From Arenimonas sp. SCN 70-307 (GTDB taxonomy: Bacteria > Pseudomonadota > Gammaproteobacteria > Xanthomonadales > Xanthomonadaceae): DNA of 47,396 nucleotides. The notes under the pieces were generated by a model, which worked only from the letters and a program-made list of their open reading frames with translations, was not told where the DNA came from and ran no database searches. The stretch covers positions 1-47,396 of the forward strand of contig NZ_MEDO01000024.1 in NCBI RefSeq assembly GCF_001724815.1, given 5' to 3'. This document shows, one piece after another, positions 28,035 through 36,195 of the stretch. Positions within the stretch are counted from its first letter, which is position 1; each line of letters starts with the position of its first letter. Both the position numbers and the translations under genes were made by a program.

Positions 28035-30662
28035 ATGACCCCTGCCGCGCCTGCCGCCGGTGCCCCTGCGCCGGATTGGATCGTCCTCAAGTTCGGAGGC
28101 ACCTCGGTGTCCCGACGCCATCGCTGGGACACGATCGGCGCGCTGATGAAACGCCGCGCGTCCGAAGAGGGCGCGAAGGTGCTGGTGGTGGTCTCGGCCG
28201 TCTCGGGCGTCACCAACGAGCTGCAGGCGGTCTGCGACGGCCACGCCGACGCCGCCGGCACGGCCGCGCGCATCGACGCGCTGGTGGCGCGCCATCGCGA
28301 CTTTTGCCGCGACGAACTCGGCCTCGACCCCGACGCCGTGCTCGGCGAACGCCTGGCCGCGCTACGCGCCCTGGCCGGCGACCCGCGCCGCACCGCCGGC
28401 GAGCTGGCCTGGCAGGCCGAAGTGCTGGCCCAGGGCGAGTTGCTTTCGTCCACCCTCGGCGTGGCCTACCTGCGCTCGCAGGGCCTGGACGTGGGCTGGA
28501 CCGATTCGCGCGAGTGGCTGCAGGCCGTGGCGCTTCCCAACCAGAACGACTGGAGCCGGCGCCTGTCGGCCTCCTGCGCCTACGAGGGCGACGCCGCGCT
28601 GCGCGCGCGCTTCGACGCCGCCGGCCCGGCGCTGCGCATCGCCCAGGGTTTCATCGCCCGCGCGGCCGACGGCGGCACCGCCATCCTCGGCCGCGGCGGC
28701 TCGGACACCTCGGCGGCCTACTTCGGCGCGCTGATCAAGGCTCGCCGCGTCGAAATCTGGACCGACGTGCCCGGCATGTTCAGCGCCAACCCGCGCCAGG
28801 TGCCCGACGCGCGCCTGCTCAGCCGGCTCGACTACGCCGAGGCCCAGGAAATCGCCACCACCGGCGCCAAGGTGCTGCACCCGCGCTGCATCCACCCCTG
28901 CCGCGAGGCGCGGGTGCCGCTGTGGATCCGCGACACCACGCGGCCGGACATGCCCGGCACCGTCATCGACGCCTCGGCCGCCACCGTGCCCGGCGTCAAG
29001 GCCATCAGCTCGCGCCGCGGCATCGTGCTGGTGTCGATGGAAACCATCGGCATGTGGCAGCAGGTGGGCTTCCTGTCGGACGTGTTCGAGCGCTTCAAGG
29101 CGCACGGCCTGTCGGTGGACCTGATCGGCTCCTCGGAAGCCAACGTCACCGTCTCGCTCGACCCCAGCGACAACCTGGTCAGCACCAACGTGCTCGACGC
29201 GCTCTGCGCCGACCTCTCGCAGGTGTGCCGGGTCAAGGTGATCGCGCCCTGCGCGGCGGTCACGCTGGTGGGCCGCGGCATGCGCTCGCTGCTGCACAAG
29301 CTCTCGGACGTCTGGGCCGAGTTCGGCCGCGAGCGCGTGCACCTGATTTCGCAGTCGTCCAACGACCTCAACCTCACCTTCGTGCTCGACGAGGGCCTGG
29401 ACGACGACATGCTCTCGCGCCTGCACGCGCTGCTGGCGCAGTCGGGCGCCATGCCCGTCACCGAAACCGCGGTCTTCGGCCCCAGCTGGCGCAGCCTGGA
29501 CAAGCCCGCCGGCGCCGGCCGCCCGGCGCCCTGGTGGCAGGTCCGCCGGGAGCGCCTGCTCGCGCTCGCCGCCCGCGGCACGCCGCGCTACGCCTACCAC
29601 CTGCCCACGGTGCGCGAGCGCGCCCGCGAGCTGATGGCGGTGGCGGCGGTGGACAAGCGCTTCTTCGCGCTCAAGGCCAACCCGCACCCGGCCATCCTGC
29701 GTACGCTCGAGGCCGAGGGTTTTGGCTTCGAGTGCGTGTCGGCCGGCGAGCTGGCGCACCTGTACGAGGTGCTGCCGGCGCTCGATCCGTCGCGCGTGCT
29801 GTTCACGCCCAGCTTCGCGCCGCGCGCCGAGTTCGAGGCCGCGCTGGCCCGCGGCGTGCACGTCACGCTCGATTCGCTGGCGCCGCTGCAGCAGTGGCCC
29901 GGCCTGTTCCAGAGCCGCGACATCGTGCTGCGCGTGGACCCGGGCTTCGGCCAGGGCCACCACGAGAAGGTGCGCACCGGCGGCAAGGACGCCAAGTTCG
30001 GACTGGCCGCGGCCGACGTGCCGGGCTTCGCCGCCGCCGCGCGCGCCGCCGGCGCCCGCATCGCCGGCCTGCATGCGCACATCGGCAGCGGCATCCACGA
30101 CGCGCGCCACTGGCACACGGTGTACGCCAGCCTCGCGGCCCTCGCCGAAGGCATCGGCACGGTGTCCTTCATCGACGTGGGCGGCGGCCTGGGCGTGGCC
30201 TACGACCCCGAGGCCGAGCCCTTCGACCTGCAGGCCTACGGCGCCGCGTTGGCCGAGCTCAAGGCCGCCTATCCGCAGTACGCGCTGTGGGTGGAGCCGG
30301 GCCGCTACCTGGTGGCCGAAGCCGGCGCGCTGCTGCTGGCGGTCACCCAGGTGGTGGAGAAGCAGGGCCAGCGCCGCGTCGGCGCCGACGGCGGCATGAA
30401 TGCGCTGATGCGCCCGGCGCTGTATGGCGCCTGGCACGAAATCGTCAACCTCAGCCGCCTCGACGACGCGCCCGGCGCGCCCTGCGACGTGGTGGGCCCG
30501 GTCTGCGAATCGAGCGACGTGCTCGGCCGCCAGCGCCGCCTGCCCGACGCCACCGCCGAGGGCGACATTCTGCTGGTCGGCCATGCCGGCGCCTACGGCG
30601 CGGTGATGGCCAACCGCTACAACCTGCGCGCGCTGCCGCAGGAGGGCGTGCTCGATGACTGA
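28035..30662 (+). CDS. lysAC: Bifunctional aspartate kinase / diaminopimelate decarboxylase
   Basis: 875 aa fusion. Aspartate kinase part (about residues 1-480): VLKFGGTSVSRRHRW, AILGRGGSDTSAAYFGAL, EAQEIATTGAKVLHPRCIHP and two ACT-type regulatory segments (VSMETIGMWQQVGFLSDVFE; VKVIAPCAAVTLVGRGM). Diaminopimelate decarboxylase part (about 500-875): PLP Lys547 in FFALKANPHPAIL, HAHIGSGIHD, FIDVGGGLGV, VEPGRYLVAEAG and PVCESSDVLGR (active-site Cys). It catalyses the first and last steps of lysine synthesis, so flux through DAP can be controlled in one polypeptide. The fusion is known from Xanthomonas and Xylella. It overlaps murL by 8 bases. Confidence 0.96.
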   Translation: MTPAAPAAGAPAPDWIVLKFGGTSVSRRHRWDTIGALMKRRASEEGAKVLVVVSAVSGVTNELQAVCDGHADAAGTAARIDALVARHRDFCRDELGLDPDAVLGERLAALRALAGDPRRTAGELAWQAEVLAQGELLSSTLGVAYLRSQGLDVGWTDSREWLQAVALPNQNDWSRRLSASCAYEGDAALRARFDAAGPALRIAQGFIARAADGGTAILGRGGSDTSAAYFGALIKARRVEIWTDVPGMFSANPRQVPDARLLSRLDYAEAQEIATTGAKVLHPRCIHPCREARVPLWIRDTTRPDMPGTVIDASAATVPGVKAISSRRGIVLVSMETIGMWQQVGFLSDVFERFKAHGLSVDLIGSSEANVTVSLDPSDNLVSTNVLDALCADLSQVCRVKVIAPCAAVTLVGRGMRSLLHKLSDVWAEFGRERVHLISQSSNDLNLTFVLDEGLDDDMLSRLHALLAQSGAMPVTETAVFGPSWRSLDKPAGAGRPAPWWQVRRERLLALAARGTPRYAYHLPTVRERARELMAVAAVDKRFFALKANPHPAILRTLEAEGFGFECVSAGELAHLYEVLPALDPSRVLFTPSFAPRAEFEAALARGVHVTLDSLAPLQQWPGLFQSRDIVLRVDPGFGQGHHEKVRTGGKDAKFGLAAADVPGFAAAARAAGARIAGLHAHIGSGIHDARHWHTVYASLAALAEGIGTVSFIDVGGGLGVAYDPEAEPFDLQAYGAALAELKAAYPQYALWVEPGRYLVAEAGALLLAVTQVVEKQGQRRVGADGGMNALMRPALYGAWHEIVNLSRLDDAPGAPCDVVGPVCESSDVLGRQRRLPDATAEGDILLVGHAGAYGAVMANRYNLRALPQEGVLDD

Positions 30663-32064
30663 CTTCAAACCGGGCGCGGTGCGCGCCTTCCGTTTCCTCG
30701 ACGCCACGTTCGACGCCGCCACCGGCGAGGCGCGGCTGGGCTACGCCTTCGACGACGGCCCGGAGATGGTCGAGGTGCTGCGCTTCCCGGGCGCGCCGTT
30801 CGCGCCCGACGCCGCGCGCGCCGACGCGGTGCAGCGCGCGCTGCGGCTGCTGCACGGCCTGGCCGGCGTGAGCTACTACAAGGCCGCCGTGCCGCCGGAA
30901 ATCCGCTTCGAGGCTTACGACATCGATGCGGCGACGGCGGCGCTGCTGACGTCGGTGTACGAGAACGGGCTCGGCGAGTTCGCCTACCGCAATGGCATTT
31001 CGCTGCGCGGCAAGATCCGGTTCCCGGTGGGGGATTCGCGGCTGAAGCCGCTCCTACAGGAAGCCACCCCTGTAGGAGCGCCATCAGGCGCGAATCTTTC
31101 CGCAGGGAGCCTCCCGGTCCCGACAACCCGCGCGCTGGTCGCCATAGGTGGCGGCAAGGATTCCCTGGTCTCGATCGAAGCCCTGCGTGCCGCCGGCGTC
31201 GAACAAACCGTCGCCTGGGTCGGCGGCTCGCCGCTGATCGCCGCCTGCGCCGCGCGCACCGGCCTGCCCACGCTCAACATCGGCCGCACGCTTTCGCCGG
31301 AGCTGTTCGAGCTCAACCGCCGCGGCGCGCTCAACGGCCACATCCCGGTGACGGCGGTCAACTCCGCCATCCTCGCGCTGGCCGCGCTGCTCACCGGCCA
31401 CGACCAGGTGGTGTTCTCCAACGAACGCTCGGCCAGCTACGGCAGCCTGATCCCGGGCACGGGCGAGGTGAACCACCAGTGGTCCAAGGGCTGGGATTTC
31501 GAGCGCGACTTCGCCGCGCACCTGCGCAGCCACGTCGCGCCCGGCCTGCATTACTACTCGCTGCTGCGGCCGTTCTCGGAGCTGGCGGTGGCGCGGCAGT
31601 TCGCCCGCATCGACCACTACGACGCGCATTTCTCCAGCTGCAACCGCAACTTCCACCTGCTGGGCGAGCGCCCGGCGCAGCGCTGGTGCGGCGTGTGCCC
31701 CAAGTGCCACTTCGTGTTCCTGGCGTTGGCGCCGTTCATGCCCAAGCCGCGGCTGGTGGGCATCTTCGGCCGCAACCTGCTCGACGAACCCGAGCAGGCG
31801 CCGGGCTTCGACGCGCTGATGGAGTTCCGCGACCACAAGCCCTTCGAGTGCGTGGGCGAGGGCCGCGAGTCGCGGGCGGCGATGGAGCTGCTCTCGCAGA
31901 GCCCGGCCTGGCGCGAGGACGCGCTGGTGCGGCGCTACCTGCGGGAAATCCGGCCCCAGCTGGACGAATCGGAGCGGGGGCTGGCATCGCTGCTCGAACC
32001 CTCGGATGATCACGGCATTCCGGGCGGCCTGTGGGAGCGCGTGCGTGCGCATTTCGGAGCTTGA
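30655..32064 (+). CDS. murL: MurL, UDP-MurNAc-L-Ala-L-Glu epimerase, with in-frame REP insertion
   Basis: 469 aa. MurL converts the L-Glu of UDP-MurNAc-L-Ala-L-Glu to D-Glu with ATP, replacing MurI/MurD in xanthomonads. Seen: the ATP-binding [20 protein letters not shown] (residues 160-179), [23 protein letters not shown] and a [11 protein letters not shown] cysteine pair. Residues 127-147 ([20 protein letters not shown]) are translated from a REP pair (31034-31095) lying just before the ATP motif. The frame stays open, so the gene may still work. It is coupled on both sides: 8-base overlap with lysAC and 20 bases with murD2. Confidence 0.93.
   Translation: MTDFKPGAVRAFRFLDATFDAATGEARLGYAFDDGPEMVEVLRFPGAPFAPDAARADAVQRALRLLHGLAGVSYYKAAVPPEIRFEAYDIDAATAALLTSVYENGLGEFAYRNGISLRGKIRFPVGDSRLKPLLQEATPVGAPSGANLSAGSLPVPTTRALVAIGGGKDSLVSIEALRAAGVEQTVAWVGGSPLIAACAARTGLPTLNIGRTLSPELFELNRRGALNGHIPVTAVNSAILALAALLTGHDQVVFSNERSASYGSLIPGTGEVNHQWSKGWDFERDFAAHLRSHVAPGLHYYSLLRPFSELAVARQFARIDHYDAHFSSCNRNFHLLGERPAQRWCGVCPKCHFVFLALAPFMPKPRLVGIFGRNLLDEPEQAPGFDALMEFRDHKPFECVGEGRESRAAMELLSQSPAWREDALVRRYLREIRPQLDESERGLASLLEPSDDHGIPGGLWERVRAHFGA
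31034..31095. repeat. REP pair inside murL
   Basis: Arms 31034-31057 and 31072-31095, separated by 14 nt, are inverted copies of the GTAGGAGCGCC-type REP (one with GCGGCTTCAGCCGC, one with GCGCCATCAGGCGC). The orientation is the opposite of the pair at 7809: here the GTAGG ends face inward. It is read through in frame as part of MurL. Confidence 0.92.
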
Positions 32065-33424
32065 GGGCAAGCGGGTCGCGATCTGGGGCTACGGCCGCGA
32101 GGGCCGGTCGGCGCTGGCGGCCCTGCGCTGGCGCCTGCCCAGCCAGCCGGTGACGGTGTTCTGTTCCCACGACGAGGCCGAACCCCTGCGCGAGATGCAG
32201 GACCCGGCGCTGCGCATCGAAACCAGCGTGAGCGCGGAGCAGCTGGCCGCGCATGAAGTGGTCATCAAGTCGCCGGGCATCAGCCCCTACACCTCGCCGG
32301 CCGCCGACGCCGCGCTCGAAGGCGTGCGCTACATCGGCGCCAGCGGACTGTGGTTCGCCGAGCCCCGGGCCGGCAAGCGCGTGTGCATCACCGGCAGCAA
32401 GGGCAAGTCCACCACCACGGCGCTGGTGGCCCACCTGCTGCGCGCCTCGGGCGCGCGCACGGCCCTGGCCGGAAACATCGGGCTGCCCCTGCTCGAGCTG
32501 CTCGACGTGCAGCCGCCGCCGGAGTACTGGGCCATCGAGCTGTCGAGCTACCAGACCGGCGAGGCCCGCGAGGTGGACGTGGCGGTGGTGCTCAACCTCT
32601 TCCCCGAGCACCTGGACTGGCACGGCACCGAGGCGCGCTATTACGAGGACAAGCTCAAGCTGGTGACCCAGGCCGCGCCGCGCATCGCGGTGCTCAACGC
32701 CGGCGACCCGCGCCTGGTGGAGCTGGACGTGCCGGCCGACACCCGGGTGCTGTGGTTCAACCACGCCGACGGCTGGCACCTGCGCGAGGCCATGGTCTAC
32801 CGCGGCGAACAGCCGGTGCTCGACGCCCGCCACGTGCCGGTGCCGGGCCGGCACAACCGCCTGAACCTGTGCGCCGCGCTGGCCACGCTCGAGGCCCTGG
32901 GCCTGGACGCGGTGGCGCTGGCCGCCGAGGCCGCCAGCTTCCGGCCGCTGCCGCACCGCCTGCAGTCGCTGGGCCTGCGCCACGGCATCGAGTCGGTGAA
33001 CGACTCGATCTCGACCACCCCGCAATCGGCCATCGCCGCGCTCGACTGCTACCGCGGCCGGCGCGTGGCCATCCTGGTGGGCGGCTACGACCGCGGCCTG
33101 GACTGGGGCGTGTTCGCCGAGCGCATCGCCGCCGAACCGGTGGCGGCGGTGATCACGATGGGCCAGAACGGTCCGCGCGTGTTCGAGAAGCTCAAGCCGC
33201 TGGCCCTGGGCAACAAGTTCTTCCTGGCCGAGGCCGAGGAGATGGAGCACGCGGTGAAGCTGGGCCTGCAGGTGCTCGGCCACGACGGCGTGCTGCTGCT
33301 TTCGCCCGGCGCGCCCAGCTTCCCGCGCTACCGCGACTACGCCGAGCGCGGCCGCCATTTCGCCAAGGCCGCCGGCTTCGATCCCGACCTCATCTCCGCC
33401 ATTCCCGGCCTCGGCGTCGCCTGA
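32045..33424 (+). CDS. murD2: MurD2, UDP-MurNAc-L-alanine-L-glutamate ligase
   Basis: 459 aa from the GTG at 32045. Mur ligase: N-terminal nucleotide-binding [24 protein letters not shown]-loop [63 protein letters not shown] and [21 protein letters not shown]. It adds L-Glu to UDP-MurNAc-L-Ala, the substrate for MurL. The order lysAC-murL-murD2 puts three steps that shape the peptidoglycan stem peptide in one operon. The start is uncertain: GTG at 32045 gives the natural N-terminus [11 protein letters not shown]; an ATG at 32006 would add 13 residues inside murL. Confidence 0.92.
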   Translation: MRISELEGKRVAIWGYGREGRSALAALRWRLPSQPVTVFCSHDEAEPLREMQDPALRIETSVSAEQLAAHEVVIKSPGISPYTSPAADAALEGVRYIGASGLWFAEPRAGKRVCITGSKGKSTTTALVAHLLRASGARTALAGNIGLPLLELLDVQPPPEYWAIELSSYQTGEAREVDVAVVLNLFPEHLDWHGTEARYYEDKLKLVTQAAPRIAVLNAGDPRLVELDVPADTRVLWFNHADGWHLREAMVYRGEQPVLDARHVPVPGRHNRLNLCAALATLEALGLDAVALAAEAASFRPLPHRLQSLGLRHGIESVNDSISTTPQSAIAALDCYRGRRVAILVGGYDRGLDWGVFAERIAAEPVAAVITMGQNGPRVFEKLKPLALGNKFFLAEAEEMEHAVKLGLQVLGHDGVLLLSPGAPSFPRYRDYAERGRHFAKAAGFDPDLISAIPGLGVA

Positions 33425-33479
33425 GAAACGGGGTCAGGTTCACTTCCGGGGTTTGGCCCGCGGAGGCGGGCCAAACCCC
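33425..33479. repeat. GGGGTCAGG-family element, copy 3 (single arm plus hairpin)
   Basis: The left arm GAAACGGGGTCAGGTTCACT begins directly after the murD2 stop. No right arm is found. The centre is a strong 14-bp hairpin GGGGTTTGGCCCGC / GCGGGCCAAACCCC (33448-33461 / 33466-33479). It probably ends the lysAC-murL-murD2 transcript, although no T-run follows. Confidence 0.85.
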
Positions 33480-33524
33480 GAGTGGGGACTAGCCTTGGCG
33501 GCTGTTTCCTCCGAGGAGCCCACC

Positions 33525-34304
33525 ATGCGCCGCAATCTGTTCGCCCTTGCCCTGCTTGCCCTGGGCCTGTCCGCCCCGGTGGCCGCCGAGACCGTCGCCA
33601 AGCCGGTGAGCTGGCAGCACGGCGGCACCACCTTCGACGGTTACCTCGTGTACGACGCCGACGAGGACGACCTGCGCCCGGGCCTGCTGATGGTGCCCAA
33701 CTGGATGGGCGTCACCGAGTCGGCCATCGAGAAGGCCAAGGCCCTGGCCGACGATGATTACGTCATCCTGCTGGTGGACATGTACGGCCGCGGCGTGCGC
33801 CCGGCCGACACCAACGAGGCGGGCGCCGCCGCCGGCGCCGTGTACGCCGACCGCGACGCCCTGCGCGGGCGCATCACCGCCGCGCTCGAGGTGCTGCGTG
33901 GTTCGGCCGGCCAGGCGCCGGTGGATACCCGCAAGATCGGCGGCATCGGCTTCTGCTTCGGCGGCGCGATCGTGCTCGAGCTGGCCCGCACCGGCGCCGA
34001 CGTGGCCGGCGTGGTCAGCTTCCACGGCAACCTCGAGACCCCGCTGCCCGCCAAGGCCGGCGACCTCAAGGCCAGCGTGCTGGTGCTCAACGGCGCCGCC
34101 GACACCTACGTGCCCCAGGCCCAGATCGACGCCTTCCAGGCCGAGATGGCCGGCGCCGGCGCCGACTGGCAGTTCGTCAACTTCGGCGGCGCCGTGCACT
34201 GCTTCGCCGAGGCCGACGCCAACAGCCCCGGCTGCCTGTACGAGCCCAGGGCCGCCAGGCGCGCCTACGGGATGATGGAAGACTTCTTCGACGAACTCTT
34301 CTAA
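33525..34304 (+). CDS. Secreted dienelactone hydrolase family protein
   Basis: 259 aa. A signal peptide (MRRNLFALALLALGLSAPVA, then AE) precedes a DLH domain: LLMVPNWMGVTESAIEKAKA, DYVILLVDMYGRGVRP, IGGIGFCFGGAIVLELA (nucleophile Cys), NGAADTYVP (Asp) and GGAVHCFAE (His). The catalytic triad is Cys-Asp-His as in dienelactone hydrolase. Probably periplasmic; substrate unknown. CGAGGAG lies 6-12 bases before the ATG. The gene faces ispB across an inverted repeat. Confidence 0.9.
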   Translation: MRRNLFALALLALGLSAPVAAETVAKPVSWQHGGTTFDGYLVYDADEDDLRPGLLMVPNWMGVTESAIEKAKALADDDYVILLVDMYGRGVRPADTNEAGAAAGAVYADRDALRGRITAALEVLRGSAGQAPVDTRKIGGIGFCFGGAIVLELARTGADVAGVVSFHGNLETPLPAKAGDLKASVLVLNGAADTYVPQAQIDAFQAEMAGAGADWQFVNFGGAVHCFAEADANSPGCLYEPRAARRAYGMMEDFFDELF

Positions 34305-34308
34305 AGAC

Positions 34309-34387
34309 AAGAAACGGGGTCAGGTTCACTTATGAAAAAGGCCCGCCGAGCGGGCCTTTTTCATAAGTGAACCTGACCCCGTTTCTT
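34309..34387. repeat. GGGGTCAGG-family element, copy 4 (37-bp perfect inverted repeat)
   Basis: Arms 34309-34345 and 34351-34387 are perfect reverse complements. The outer 25 bp match the family (GAAACGGGGTCAGGTTCACT on each strand); the inner part is a unique terminator hairpin. It lies between convergent genes: the dienelactone hydrolase stop is 4 bases away and the ispB TAA (34389-34387) lies at its right end. Confidence 0.94.
34335..34361. terminator. Bidirectional intrinsic terminator inside repeat copy 4
   Basis: AAAAAGGCCCG (34335-34345) and CGGGCCTTTTT (34351-34361) flank a 5-nt loop. Read from either strand this is a GC stem followed by five T, serving the convergent dienelactone hydrolase and ispB genes. 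Confidence 0.88.
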
Positions 34388-35385
34388 TAGTGGGTGCGGG
34401 AGATGGCGTAACGGGCGAGGCCGCGCAGCGCCTCGCGCCATTCGGAGGCGGGCAGGGCGTCGAGGGCGGCCTCGGCCTCGGCGGCGTAATGCTCGGCGCG
34501 GCTGCGGCTGTAGCCGATGCCGCCGGTCTGGCCGATGGCGGCCAGCACTTCGGGCATGGCGCCGGCGTCGCCGGCCTCGACCACCGCGCGCAGGCGCTGG
34601 CGCACGGCGTCGGCGGAATGCGCCATGGCGTGGATCAGCGGCAGCGTGGCCTTGCCTTCGGCCAGGTCGTCGCCCAGGTTCTTGCCCAGGGCCTCGGCGT
34701 CGGCGGTGTAGTCGAGCACGTCGTCGGCGATCTGGAAGGCCAGGCCCAGGTTCAGGCCGTAGTCGTGCATGGCCTGCTGGGTGGCCGCGTCGGCGCCCGA
34801 GAGCAGCGCGCCCAGGCGGGTGGCCGCGGCGAACAGCACCGCCGTCTTGCGCTCGATCACGCGCAGGTAGGCGGCCTCGTCGGTGTCGGGGTTGTGCACG
34901 TGCAGCAGCTGCAGCACCTCGCCCTCGGCGATGCGGTTGGTGGTGTCGGCCAGCACCCGCATCACCGGCATCGAATCGAGCTCGACCATCAGCTGGAAGC
35001 TGCGCGAATACAGGAAGTCGCCCACCAGCACGCTCGGCGCGTTGCCCCACAGCGCGTTGGCGGTGCGCCGGCCCCGGCGCAGGTCGGACTCGTCCACCAC
35101 GTCGTCGTGCAGCAGGGTGGAGGTGTGGATGAACTCGATGATCGCCGCCAGCTGGTGCGCGGCCGGGCCGCCGCCGCCCAGGGCGCGCGCGGCCAGCACC
35201 ACCAGCATCGGCCGCAGGCGTTTGCCGCCGGCCGCGACGATGTGCTCGGAAATCTGGTTGATCAGGACCACGTCCGAGGCCAGGCGGCCGCGGATCAGGG
35301 CGTCCACGGCGGCCATCTCGCCGGCGGCGAGGGCCTGGATGGCGGCGATGCCGGGCACGGCGGCGGGCTGGGGCTGGGCAGACAT
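34387..35385 (-). CDS. ispB: Polyprenyl (octaprenyl) diphosphate synthase
   Basis: 332 aa. Trans-isoprenyl diphosphate synthase: first Asp-rich motif LLHDDVVDESDLRRGRRTAN, second FQIADDVLDYTADAEALGKN, plus GGKRLRPMLVVLAA near the N-terminus. Makes the long isoprenoid tail of ubiquinone; chain length (octaprenyl) is inferred from similarity to IspB. The small residues before the first DDxxD agree with a long-chain enzyme. The ATG at 35385 is so close to the -10 that the mRNA may be leaderless. Confidence 0.92.
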   Translation of the reverse strand: MSAQPQPAAVPGIAAIQALAAGEMAAVDALIRGRLASDVVLINQISEHIVAAGGKRLRPMLVVLAARALGGGGPAAHQLAAIIEFIHTSTLLHDDVVDESDLRRGRRTANALWGNAPSVLVGDFLYSRSFQLMVELDSMPVMRVLADTTNRIAEGEVLQLLHVHNPDTDEAAYLRVIERKTAVLFAAATRLGALLSGADAATQQAMHDYGLNLGLAFQIADDVLDYTADAEALGKNLGDDLAEGKATLPLIHAMAHSADAVRQRLRAVVEAGDAGAMPEVLAAIGQTGGIGYSRSRAEHYAAEAEAALDALPASEWREALRGLARYAISRTH

Positions 35386-35391
35386 GGCCCG

Positions 35392-35397
35392 ATTATA
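35392..35397 (-). promoter_or_regulatory. -10 element of ispB
   Basis: TATAAT on the minus strand lies 6 bases upstream of the ispB ATG. A start about 7 bases downstream would be the A of the ATG itself. The -35 is poor. Confidence 0.55.
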
Positions 35398-35476
35398 AGG
35401 CCCCCGGTGTCGCGACCGGGACAAAAGCCGACGCCCGCGGGGGCAGAGGGCCGACTCCGCGACGGCCCGGGGCTGG

Positions 35477-35482
35477 CATAAT
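35477..35482 (+). promoter_or_regulatory. -10 element of ssb
   Basis: CATAAT lies 41 bases before the ssb ATG at 35524, in the 138-bp divergent spacer with ispB. A GGCAGGAA ribosome-binding sequence is 5 to 12 bases upstream of the start. The -35 is not obvious. Confidence 0.45.
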
Positions 35483-35523
35483 CCCCCCCTCACAAGGCAA
35501 ACCATCGACAAGGCAGGAACGCC

Positions 35524-36057
35524 ATGGCCCGCGGCATCAACAAAGTGATCCTGGTTGGCAACCTCGGCAACGACCCCGAGACCCGCTACAGCCAGTCAGG
35601 CTCGGCCATCACCACCATCTCCGTCGCCACCAGCGAGAGCTGGAAGGACAAGAACGGCGAGCAGCAGGAGCGCACCGAGTGGCACCGGGTGAAGTTCTTC
35701 GGCCGCCTGGCCGAGATCGCCGGTGAGTACCTGAAGAAGGGCCGCCAGGTCTATATCGAGGGTTCGCTGCGCACCGAGAAGTACACCGACAAGAACGGCG
35801 TCGAGAAGTACGCCACCGACATCATCGCCAACGAGATGCAGATGCTCGGCGGCATGCCGGGTGGCGAGGGCGGCGAGCGCCCGGCCCGCTCCGGCGGCGG
35901 CGAGCGTTCGGCCCGTCCGTCCGGCGGTGGCCAGCGCGGCGGCGGCGATTACGGCTCCTCGCGCGGTGGCGGCGACTACGGCGGCCGCTCCGGCGGCGGT
36001 TCGGCGCCCCCGTCGCGCAACGACGACCCGTTCCCGGACGACGACATCCCGTTCTAA
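35524..36057 (+). CDS. ssb: Single-stranded DNA-binding protein
   Basis: 177 aa. The OB fold spans residues 1-110 ([60 protein letters not shown]). A Gly/Ser/Arg-rich linker follows (about 113-165, with repeated GGG and DYG), then the acidic tip DDDIPF that binds partner proteins. Essential in replication and repair. It is the last core-type gene: composition and gene style change directly after its stop codon. Confidence 0.97.
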   Translation: MARGINKVILVGNLGNDPETRYSQSGSAITTISVATSESWKDKNGEQQERTEWHRVKFFGRLAEIAGEYLKKGRQVYIEGSLRTEKYTDKNGVEKYATDIIANEMQMLGGMPGGEGGERPARSGGGERSARPSGGGQRGGGDYGSSRGGGDYGGRSGGGSAPPSRNDDPFPDDDIPF

Positions 36058-36109
36058 TTGGAACTGGCTTCGCTTCTGTAAAGTCCTGTCTTCTTTCTTA
36101 TAGGGATCA

Positions 36110-36125
36110 AGAGGATAGGTCCTCT
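36110..36125. other. Small inverted repeat at the island's left edge
   Basis: AGAGGA (36110-36115) and TCCTCT (36120-36125) flank a 4-nt centre, between ssb and the first recombinase. The size fits a recombinase core site, but it could be chance. Confidence 0.3.
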
Positions 36126-36195
36126 CTGGGCGTAGTGACAGAGCCGCTGTGTAATACAGATTCAGAAGCAGAAATGGTGTCAAATCGCCCAGACC

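Noticed and set aside
27128-30658. Plus-strand open frame of 1176 codons
   Set aside because: Overlaps phzF (antisense) and lysAC in another frame; the product is Arg/Pro/Ala-rich without motifs.
28362-30722. Minus-strand open frame of 786 codons opposite lysAC
   Set aside because: Antisense to clear enzyme domains; no family resemblance.
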